A stretch of DNA of 28,494 nt from JBGTGT01 sp051439375 (lineage in GTDB: Bacteria; Cyanobacteriota; Cyanobacteriia; Cyanobacteriales; Microcystaceae), in assembly GCA_051439375.1 (NCBI GenBank), contig JBFRWB010000102.1, forward strand, positions 1 through 28,494. The letters run 5' to 3'. Shown one piece after another: positions 8,186-15,018 of this stretch (position 1 is its first letter; the number at the start of each line of letters is the position of its first letter). The translations under genes were made by a program, and so were the position numbers. The notes under the pieces were generated by a model. That model was not told the DNA's origin and searched no databases. It saw nothing but the letters and a program-made list of their open reading frames with translations.

Positions 8186-8291
8186 CATCTAAACCCTGAA
8201 ACCTAAAACTTGAAACCTGAAACCTGAAACCTAAAACCTAGAACCTAGAACCTAAAGTTAACTGTTCACTGCTAACTGTTCACTGTTAACC
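8186..8291. repeat. Heptamer arrays reaching into the nifE 3' end
   Basis: Two arrays lie side by side. From about 8190 to 8254 are 7-base units of the type CCTGAAA, CCTAAAA and CCTAGAA. From about 8257 to 8291 are units of the type AACTGTT, CACTGCT and CACTGTT. The second array overlaps the last codons of nifE and resembles the array at 16653-16704. Confidence 0.8.
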
Positions 8292-9658
8292 GTTTCCCAA
8301 GGCGCAGGTTTGCGAACTTGCTTCCAGATAGGACTTGATAAGGCTTCGTCTAATTCTTTAGCCATTTCTACCATTCCCACATAACCTGCATAAGGATGAT
8401 GACGTTCTTGGTTAATATCTAAGAAGGGAATCCGTGCTTTAAGGGCAGTATATTGGTTTCTTCCCCCTGCTACCAGTAAATCGGCTTTGGTCTTGGCAAT
8501 AACTTGTAGTAACTCTTTAGGACTGCCTTTTTCTAAGGTCATTCCATCTTTACCCAAAAGCTTCTTAATTTTAGCTTTATCTTCTTCTGTACTCTTCTTC
8601 GTGCTAGTTGCCACCACTTGCATCCCTAAATCTTGGGCGGCTGACATGACAGACCAACTTTTTACCCCACCCGTATAAAGTACCATCCGTTTATCTTTAA
8701 GACGTTCCCGATAGGGGGCAAGGGCAACATCTAGTTTAGCGGTTTGGTCGGCAATCAGGGCTTCTACCCGTTCTTTTAAGGCATCATCCCCTATTTTTTC
8801 GGCAATATTGCGTAAGCAGCGATTCATATCTGCAATGCCATAGAAAGATTCTTCAATATAAGGAATACCGTAGCGTTCTTCCATTTTACGCCCCATATTA
8901 ATTAGGGCCTTGGAACAAATCATCACATTTAATTTAGCCCGATGTGCCGTACAAATCTCATCGTAACGGGCATCACCCGTAATTTTAGATAAAACTCGGA
9001 TTCCTACCTTTTCAAAGAGGGGAAGAACACCCCACATTTCTCCTGCAATGTTGTATTCTCCAATCAGGTTAATGTCATAGGGTGTGGTATATTCTGGTTC
9101 TTTGCTTCCTACCACATACTCTAGTAAAGATTCTCCTGCTAAACGGTTACCTAAGTTCTTACTACCAACAAAACCGGGGGATTGGACGGGAATCACAGGG
9201 GTGTCATACTTTTGCGTCGCTGCTTGGCAAACTGCATCCAAATCATCTCCAATTAAGGCAGTTACACAGGTAGAATAAACAAAAACTGCTGGAGGATGGT
9301 AGCGTTTAATGACTTGGGCAATTCCTTTATATAATCGCTTTTCTCCGCCAAAAATAATATCGTTTTCTGTAATGTCCGTCGTAAAGCCCATTTTATAGGT
9401 TGTTGGTCCCGATGACTGACTTCCCCGTTGTCCCCAAGAATTACCTGCACAAGCAATGGGACCATGTACAAGGTGTGCTGCATCGGTAATAGGAACTAAC
9501 GCAATGGAAGCCCCATCAAAGGCACATCCCCCTTGTGCAGCCCCCGGTTTAGCTTGTTGCTTACAGGACTTGTTTTTGCCCTTTTCTCCCTTTTTATGGT
9601 TATGTTCGCAACCGGGTTCGGAGAGAAGTTCGTTAATCTTACCTCTAGTTAGTTTCAT
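8258..9658 (-). CDS. nifE: Nitrogenase FeMo-cofactor scaffold protein NifE
   Basis: Alpha-like half of the NifEN scaffold. The N-terminus MKLTRGKINELLSEPGCEHN and the lysine-rich KGEKGKNKSCKQQ segment closely resemble NifE of heterocystous cyanobacteria. The O-cluster ligands are present as Cys45 (GGCAFDGA), Cys70 (GPIACAGN) and Cys131 (YSTCVTAL), and the C-terminal family end is at RKPAPWE. Eleven further residues (TVNSEQLAVNS, 456-466) are encoded by a heptamer repeat and are not part of the usual protein. 466 residues in all. Upstream of it is not nifK, as in most nif clusters, but a gene-free region and a divergent peptidase gene; with nifN it forms a separate unit. Confidence 0.96.
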   Translation of the reverse strand: MKLTRGKINELLSEPGCEHNHKKGEKGKNKSCKQQAKPGAAQGGCAFDGASIALVPITDAAHLVHGPIACAGNSWGQRGSQSSGPTTYKMGFTTDITENDIIFGGEKRLYKGIAQVIKRYHPPAVFVYSTCVTALIGDDLDAVCQAATQKYDTPVIPVQSPGFVGSKNLGNRLAGESLLEYVVGSKEPEYTTPYDINLIGEYNIAGEMWGVLPLFEKVGIRVLSKITGDARYDEICTAHRAKLNVMICSKALINMGRKMEERYGIPYIEESFYGIADMNRCLRNIAEKIGDDALKERVEALIADQTAKLDVALAPYRERLKDKRMVLYTGGVKSWSVMSAAQDLGMQVVATSTKKSTEEDKAKIKKLLGKDGMTLEKGSPKELLQVIAKTKADLLVAGGRNQYTALKARIPFLDINQERHHPYAGYVGMVEMAKELDEALSSPIWKQVRKPAPWETVNSEQLAVNS

Positions 9659-10045
9659 AGATTTAAAATATGAATTCCGTGAATTGGAAACCCTTACTCA
9701 AGGCAAGGATTGAATCGAATGGCAAACCATTGAGCAAATGACAACGGGATGCTAAAAACGTTATATCACAGGAATTTTACGGACAGAGAATAATTAAGAA
9801 TGGTTCTTTTATTTAAAAGGTACTCAGACAGATAAATAGATGGCTCATAAGGGATTGATAGAGTTTAGAGGAAGAGGGGCTGGTATTTGCCTAGGGAGGA
9901 ACGGGTTTTTTTTGTACTTAATTTTTTAATGTGACTTTTTGTGATTGTAGTGGCGAGTTGACAAAGATCGTTCTACTATACAGATAGAGTGATAGCTGCT
10001 CTTTGAGTATTAATGCAGCTTTTTTAGGTGTGAGACGTAACCATT
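9659..10045. promoter_or_regulatory. Divergent intergenic region nifE / M23 peptidase
   Basis: 387 bases with no gene, which must hold the nifE promoter and that of the peptidase. On the plus strand there is a TTGACA at 9958-9963 but only poor -10 matches at usual spacing. A 6-bp stem AGCTGC/GCAGCT (9994-9999 with 10015-10020) followed by TTTTT lies 20 bases before the peptidase start and could act as a weak attenuator. I looked for an NtcA site (GTA-N8-TAC) and a sigma-54-type -24/-12 pair upstream of nifE and saw neither. Confidence 0.4.
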
Positions 10046-10684
10046 ATGAATATTTCATTTCTGTCTGGACTGAACTTCCTGCGATTTCGTTCCTTAAGAT
10101 ATCGCCATTTGTTACTAGGTTTGATTGCCTTACTAACAACCCTTAGCTTGAGCTTTAACCCTTTTACCGCTTCATTTGCCCAATATAAACCTGCTGCTAC
10201 TTCAACCACTAATCCTTGGCAGTATGCTTCTTTTCCTGTTGAAAACTTTCAAGCCTATACCTCTCCCTACGGTTATCGTATCCATCCTGTCACTGGAAAA
10301 CGTCAATTTCATCGGGGGTTAGATATAGCTGCACCGTTGGGAAGTCACATTCGTAATTGGTGGACAGGTACAATCGTTGGGCTTTCTGACCATACAGCCT
10401 GTGGCACGATGATTCAGATACAGTCAGGAGAATGGACTCACATTTATTGCCACTTAATGGGATATGTGGAAGAAAACGGTAATCAAACTTACTTGATTGA
10501 CCAAAATGGAGGTATTCTGCTACAGAAAGGTCAAACGATTCCTGCTGGCGCACGAATTGGCCGAGTTGGTATGACTGGCCGTACCACAGGCCCCCATTTA
10601 CATTGGGGTTTGAAACATCGGGGTCAATATGTTGATCCGGCGTTAGTATTGCAGGAAATGTACGAAAAGCAAGCCTCTTTATAA
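10046..10684 (+). CDS. Exported M23 family (LytM-type) peptidase
   Basis: Zinc endopeptidase fold that cuts peptide cross-bridges in peptidoglycan, or a related non-catalytic regulator. 212 residues: an N-terminal signal peptide or anchor (hydrophobic 21-36, then ASFAQ near 42-46, a likely cleavage site), a short linker, and the M23 domain from about 65. The metal motif HxxxD is at His89/Asp93 (FHRGLDIAAP) and the HxH motif at His184/His186 (GPHLHWGL), with a further His136, so all residues expected for activity are present. It should act in the periplasm. It is divergent from nifE and 133 bases upstream of the small three-motif protein. The exact target is not known. Confidence 0.92.
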   Translation: MNISFLSGLNFLRFRSLRYRHLLLGLIALLTTLSLSFNPFTASFAQYKPAATSTTNPWQYASFPVENFQAYTSPYGYRIHPVTGKRQFHRGLDIAAPLGSHIRNWWTGTIVGLSDHTACGTMIQIQSGEWTHIYCHLMGYVEENGNQTYLIDQNGGILLQKGQTIPAGARIGRVGMTGRTTGPHLHWGLKHRGQYVDPALVLQEMYEKQASL

Positions 10685-10817
10685 CTGATACTCAACGACC
10701 GAAACTATAGTGCTACACACAATTCTTTGCTTCCCATCTCCCTGCTATAAAATCGCCAAAATCCTATAAGATAAAATTGTTACAAAAATTTGAGTCTCTT
10801 ATTCCTCAAAACTGATC

Positions 10818-11132
10818 ATGGCGAACGACGATCGCAAACAACGTATTCTCCAACACCTCAAAGAAAGTACAGCAGGTGTGCAGTATTCTGCTAAGAAAAC
10901 AACCAAACCCTCACCTGAGCCATTTCCATCTGTAGTTGAACCTAACCCATCTCTATCTGTAGTCGAACCTAAGCCATCTCCTGTCGTTGTACCGCCCGTT
11001 GTACAAACTCGCAAGCAAAAGGTAATGAATCATGTCAAGTTAAGTAGTGAGAAATTTGGTGATTTTTCCCTAGATACTCCTGACAGTCGTAAAAAGCAAA
11101 TCGAAGATCACCTGAAAAAAAGTTTAGGCTAG
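10818..11132 (+). CDS. Small protein with three copies of a basic helix motif joined by a proline-rich linker
   Basis: I do not recognise a named family. The 104 residues contain three copies of one pattern: RKQRILQHLKEST (6-18), RKQKVMNHVKLSS (65-77) and RKKQIEDHLKKSL (91-103), i.e. RK-x-x-hydrophobic-x-x-H-hydrophobic-K-x-S. Between the first and second is a disordered linker rich in P, S, V and E with an internal repeat (PSVVEPNPSLSVVEPKPS, 37-54). There are no membrane segments, signal peptide or cysteines. The ATG at 10818 is well placed. Repeated short basic motifs on a flexible chain suggest binding to several copies of an acidic partner, but the partner is unknown. It is followed by the convergent amt gene. 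Confidence 0.8.
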   Translation: MANDDRKQRILQHLKESTAGVQYSAKKTTKPSPEPFPSVVEPNPSLSVVEPKPSPVVVPPVVQTRKQKVMNHVKLSSEKFGDFSLDTPDSRKKQIEDHLKKSLG

Positions 11133-11198
11133 GGAGTATGGGGAAACTAAGGAGATGGGGAAAAAGGGGAATGACAATGACGAATACCTGTTAATTGA

Positions 11199-12707
11199 TC
11201 ACTGTTTACTACTTTTTCCTCCCCATTTAATGGCTTCTTGACGGGTAATAAAGCCAGTGTAAGCATGAAGCCCATGTTCGCTGATATCTAAGCCTTTTAA
11301 CTCTGCTTTCGGCGGTACACGAAGTCCCATAGTGAGGTCAATGAGTAGCCACCCTGCCCAACTTAGAGTTACAACCAATAAACTAACCGACGCAATTCCT
11401 AAAAGCTGAATAAATAACTGCTGAATGCCTGCTAATCCTCCCCCTAATAGTAATCCTTTCCTTGGCCCCTCCGTATAAAGGACAAAACTATTATTTAAAG
11501 CAACATTATTCCCTACCGCAAATAAAGCGACGGCTAGGGTTCCCCAGAGGCCACCGAGTAGATGAACCGAAATAGCCCCAACTGGGTCATCAATTTGCAG
11601 ACGATCAAAAAAATCAACGGCAAAGACAATTGTGATACCAGCAATCGCCCCAATAATTACGGCACTGCCAAGGGAAACATAGGCACAAGAAGCAGTAATC
11701 GAGACCAATCCCCCTAAAATACCGTTAATAATAAGAGATAAATCGGGCTTACCAAAATATCGCCAAGAGGTCAAGGTTGCAGTAATTCCCCCCATGGCAG
11801 CCGCTAAATTAGTCGTCAAAATAATATGAGAAACTAAAGGGGGATTTAAGGAAAGAGTTGACCCCGGATTAAAGCCAAACCAGCCTAACCAGAGAATAAA
11901 ACAGCCTAAAGTAGCAAAAGCAAGATTATGACCGGGTAAAGCATAGGATTTGCCGTTTTTGTATTTACCAAGTCTTGGACCCAAGATAACCGCCCCCACT
12001 AGCGCAGCCCATCCTCCCACAGAATGAACCACAGTTGAGCCAGCAAAATCATAAAATCCCATGTTAGATAACCACCCATTTCCCCAAATCCAATGGCCAG
12101 CAAGGGGATAAATCAAGCTCACCATTATTAAGCTAAAGATAAAGAAGGCAAAAAAGCGAATTCGTTCTGCAACTGCCCCAGAGACAATGGTAGCTGCTGT
12201 CGCTGCAAAGACTAATTGAAAGAAAAATTTAGCTTGTAGAGGAATACCTACCCAATTAAGGGCAGAATAAACCCCTTGGTAGGCATCTGCCACTTGAGGG
12301 CTATTATCCTGTCCCGACAGAAAAAAGCCATTTAAGCCGATAAAAGCATTGCCATCCCCAAACATCAAGGCAAATCCGACTGCCCAAAACGCTAGGGTAG
12401 AGAGGGCAAAAACAATTAAATTTTTGCTTAAAATATTCACCGTATTTTGCTGCCGACAAAATCCCGCTTCTAACATGGCAAAACCACTATTCATAAAGAA
12501 AACGAGACATCCCGCCAAAATAACCCACAAGGTATCGATTGCAACCTGTAATGTAGCGAGGGAAGTCATTTCGGACGCAATAGGCTGGCTATGAACGCTC
12601 CTAGGACAACAGAGTACAATAAATAAAACACTGAAGCCAATAGCAATGGAACGATGAGACAACCCATAACGTCGCCCAATCTTAGCTTGATCTCGATATT
12701 GAGGCAT
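11199..12707 (-). CDS. amt: Ammonium transporter (Amt/MEP family)
   Basis: Trimeric inner-membrane channel for NH4+/NH3 uptake and for recapture of ammonia leaking from nitrogenase or glutamine metabolism. 502 residues with a signal-like hydrophobic segment at about 23-41 and then the eleven-helix Amt core. The pore histidine region is seen as STVVHSVGGWAALVGA and the second as ISVHLLGGLWGTLAVALF; LDISEHGLHAYTGF near the C-terminus is the regulatory tail where PII proteins act in relatives. The first 40 residues, with several arginines, may include an over-long start, though Amt proteins of cyanobacteria often have a cleaved signal peptide. Its last codons overlap another short repeat (ATTGATCACTGTTTACT). 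Confidence 0.95.
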   Translation of the reverse strand: MPQYRDQAKIGRRYGLSHRSIAIGFSVLFIVLCCPRSVHSQPIASEMTSLATLQVAIDTLWVILAGCLVFFMNSGFAMLEAGFCRQQNTVNILSKNLIVFALSTLAFWAVGFALMFGDGNAFIGLNGFFLSGQDNSPQVADAYQGVYSALNWVGIPLQAKFFFQLVFAATAATIVSGAVAERIRFFAFFIFSLIMVSLIYPLAGHWIWGNGWLSNMGFYDFAGSTVVHSVGGWAALVGAVILGPRLGKYKNGKSYALPGHNLAFATLGCFILWLGWFGFNPGSTLSLNPPLVSHIILTTNLAAAMGGITATLTSWRYFGKPDLSLIINGILGGLVSITASCAYVSLGSAVIIGAIAGITIVFAVDFFDRLQIDDPVGAISVHLLGGLWGTLAVALFAVGNNVALNNSFVLYTEGPRKGLLLGGGLAGIQQLFIQLLGIASVSLLVVTLSWAGWLLIDLTMGLRVPPKAELKGLDISEHGLHAYTGFITRQEAIKWGGKSSKQ

Positions 12708-12737
12708 AATTAAACTATCTAACCCTAACCTTTCTCA

Positions 12738-12751
12738 GTAATGGTATTATA
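12738..12751 (-). promoter_or_regulatory. Putative amt promoter -10 with imperfect NtcA-like site
   Basis: On the minus strand a TATAAT (12746-12751) lies 39 bases upstream of the amt ATG. Overlapping it is TAT-N8-TAC, one base from the NtcA palindrome GTA-N8-TAC. Overlap with the -10 is not the activating position (near -41.5), so if NtcA binds here it would repress; the match could be chance. Confidence 0.3.
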
Positions 12752-12800
12752 AACCGTTTAACCTGTCCTAAAGCATCCGCACATTTTGAGCCTGAAATCT

Positions 12801-14129
12801 ATGTCATCCTCTGAACCTGAACTGTTTAATATTCTAAGTCTCGGCCAGCGAGGCGTAGGTAAAACTGTATTTCTTGCAGGAAGTTATGCAGAACTAAATC
12901 ATATTACTCCATCTCGTCAGCAACGAAAATTGTGGTTTGAATGTGAAAGGGAAGAGGATACAAAAAATTTAGAATCTGTTCTTGATTATGTCAAACGAAC
13001 GGGACAGTACCCCCCACCTACCCTCAAAATTACCGACTTTCATTTTATTTTAAAACAACGAACGTATCGGGGCATTCGTCCTCTTTGTCATTTTCGTTGG
13101 TGGGATATTCCGGGAGAATACTGTGATTTTGCCCACCCTGATTTTCAGAAAATGGTGCTTTCTTCCCATAGTTGTTGTGTCTTTATCAATGGGGAAAGAT
13201 TGGTTAATGATTCTAACTATATTCATGAATTGGAAGGATTGGTAAAACAGGTCATTGCCATTGCTACTTTAATCGATCAAGATAGTATTAATTATCGATT
13301 TGCCCTTGTGTTTACTCAATGCGATCGCCTACGTTCGGGGCCAATGAGTCGTTTACAAATTGAAGAAAATCTACAATTTTTAATTACTTCTCTTGAGGCG
13401 GCAGATGCAAAATACCAACGATTTTATTCAGGAATTCCGATTGTTTCTGATTCATCAGGTTACCATTTTGAAGTACAGGGTTCGGCGGCGGCTTTTCTTT
13501 GGATTGTCTCTGAGTTACAAAAGGAAAGTCAATCGGCTAGTAATTCGTTAGAAAATGCCCTCAAACCAGATGTTTCTTCTCTACAATATTGGTTATCCCA
13601 TTCTCCTAGTTTTATTTGGCCACTTTTAGGAATGGGAACAGCTTTTCTCGGAATGATGGCTATTCTATTAATCACGTTAAATCCTTTTGAATCAACCAAT
13701 AATTATGATCAATTAACGGATCAATATATTGAGCGACTCGAAAAAATTGTTCAGCAAAATCCTAGTGATGCAGAAACGGCTTCAACTTTGTTTGACCAGT
13801 ATTTGGGACGAGGAGATATAGCAAAAGCCATTCAATTTCTGCAAGCAATGAGTCAACAACAACCAGAAAATATGGATTGGAAATTAAAGTTAGCGGATTT
13901 ATATAAGGTCACAGGAGAAATTAAAAAAGCAGAAATGATCTACGATAGAATCTTAGTTCAATCACCTAATGATTTCCAAGCCCTTTGGGAAAAAGCCTTA
14001 ATCCGTAATCAACAAGGGGATCAAGCGAGTGCTAAGACTTTACTGCAACAAGCAGAAGAAACGGCAACAACTGAGCATGATAAGCAAAAGGTTCAAGAAA
14101 CTGCACGACAATTAAATATTGATTTGTAG
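12801..14129 (+). CDS. Membrane-anchored GTPase-like protein with C-terminal TPR repeats
   Basis: No named function. Start taken at ATG 12801; an in-frame TTG at 12786 is possible but weaker. 442 residues. The N-terminal domain has a P-loop GQRGVGKT (15-22), a DxxG-type motif WDIPGE (Asp102-Gly105) and TQCD (172-175) in the place of NKxD, so it reads as a TRAFAC-class GTPase domain with an altered base-specificity motif. A single membrane helix is at about 270-294, and TPR-type helices occupy about 305-430 (AIQFLQAMSQQQPENMDWKL and following). The GTPase would be on one side of the membrane and the TPR domain on the other. It is 32 bases upstream of a response regulator, likely one transcript. 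The arrangement suggests signalling or protein-complex control. Confidence 0.8.
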   Translation: MSSSEPELFNILSLGQRGVGKTVFLAGSYAELNHITPSRQQRKLWFECEREEDTKNLESVLDYVKRTGQYPPPTLKITDFHFILKQRTYRGIRPLCHFRWWDIPGEYCDFAHPDFQKMVLSSHSCCVFINGERLVNDSNYIHELEGLVKQVIAIATLIDQDSINYRFALVFTQCDRLRSGPMSRLQIEENLQFLITSLEAADAKYQRFYSGIPIVSDSSGYHFEVQGSAAAFLWIVSELQKESQSASNSLENALKPDVSSLQYWLSHSPSFIWPLLGMGTAFLGMMAILLITLNPFESTNNYDQLTDQYIERLEKIVQQNPSDAETASTLFDQYLGRGDIAKAIQFLQAMSQQQPENMDWKLKLADLYKVTGEIKKAEMIYDRILVQSPNDFQALWEKALIRNQQGDQASAKTLLQQAEETATTEHDKQKVQETARQLNIDL

Positions 14130-14161
14130 TCAGGTTTTGAATCATTTACTGAGAAATATCT

Positions 14162-14875
14162 ATGAAAATTCTAATTGTTGAAGATGAACTTGAAATTGCT
14201 CACCTGATTAAAGAAACCCTTGAACGGGAATCTTTTAGTTGTCAGATAGTCATGGATGGCCTGACTGCTTTAACGGCTTTTCAGCAACAACAGCCAGATT
14301 TAATTGTTTTAGATTTGATGTTACCTCAACTTGATGGTTTAGAAGTTTGTAGTCGTATTCGCCAAAAAACGAATGATAAAGATCCTTATATTTTAATGTT
14401 AACCGCAAGAGGGGAAGAAATGGATCGAATTATTGGTTTGTCAACGGGTGCGGATGACTATTTAGTTAAACCTTTTAGTCCACGGGAATTAGTCGCTAGG
14501 GTACGTGCTTTATTGCGTCGCAGTCTGCGTCATCTGTCACAGGAAACAAACCTCTGTCAGACACAACATTTTACCCTCGATTTAGATCAGCATATTGTGA
14601 CTCGAACGTTAGATAATCAAGATTCTGAAGATTTAGATTTAACTACTTTAGAGTTTAATTTAATGAGTACTTTAATGGGCTATCCCGGACGGGTGTGGAG
14701 TCGTACTCAGTTGATTGATAAATTGTGGGGAAATGACTTTTTTGGCGATGAAAGAGTGGTGGATACTCATATCCGTCGTCTGCGAAAAAAGATTGAACCT
14801 GATCCCGCTAATCCTAGTTTTATTAAAACAGTGATTGGGGTCGGTTATAAGTTTGAAGATGAGGAGAAAGAATAA
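14162..14875 (+). CDS. OmpR/PhoB-type response regulator, no partner kinase adjacent
   Basis: Two-component transcription factor of 237 residues. The receiver domain has the acidic pair near Glu7-Asp8, phospho-acceptor Asp51 (LIVLDLMLP), Thr81 and Lys103 (DDYLVKPF). The C-terminal winged helix (about 140-230) has the typical ends RVVDTHIRRLRKKIE and VIGVGYKFE. All active residues are present. No histidine kinase gene is found on either side: upstream is the GTPase-TPR gene and downstream the convergent pgi. It probably shares the upstream gene's promoter. The kinase must be elsewhere, or the GTPase-TPR protein may feed into it by another route; that last is speculation. Confidence 0.93.
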   Translation: MKILIVEDELEIAHLIKETLERESFSCQIVMDGLTALTAFQQQQPDLIVLDLMLPQLDGLEVCSRIRQKTNDKDPYILMLTARGEEMDRIIGLSTGADDYLVKPFSPRELVARVRALLRRSLRHLSQETNLCQTQHFTLDLDQHIVTRTLDNQDSEDLDLTTLEFNLMSTLMGYPGRVWSRTQLIDKLWGNDFFGDERVVDTHIRRLRKKIEPDPANPSFIKTVIGVGYKFEDEEKE

Positions 14876-14879
14876 TTGA

Positions 14880-14937
14880 TAAAAAATAACCCTCCTCTAT
14901 TATGTATAAAGAGAAGGATCTATTATTGGGAGAGGGT
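14880..14937 (-). terminator. Likely terminator for the tal-pgi unit
   Basis: On the minus strand the sequence AACCCTC (14937-14931) pairs with GAGGGTT (14893-14887), the stem being extended with a wobble pair or bulge, and it is followed by ATTTTTT. The loop is long (37 bases) with weak inner pairing. It lies 80 bases past the pgi stop codon, in the gap to the convergent response regulator. Confidence 0.5.
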
Positions 14938-15018
14938 TTAGGGGCAATGATAGACATCCCTACACATAAAATCGTTTCTTTCCACTGTGTAAGTCCTATT
15001 CTCCCGAACTAAGGCTAT

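Noticed and set aside
9082..9278. Overlapping plus-strand frames of about 64 codons inside nifE
   Set aside because: They lie opposite strongly conserved nifE sequence and their translations look random.
9659..10045. tRNA or small RNA gene in the larger gaps
   Set aside because: I looked for T-loop and cloverleaf patterns here and in the other gaps above 150 bases and saw none; unknown small RNAs cannot be excluded by eye.
12738..12751. Strong NtcA control of amt
   Set aside because: Only an imperfect site was found and it overlaps the -10 box; kept only as a low-confidence regulatory note.
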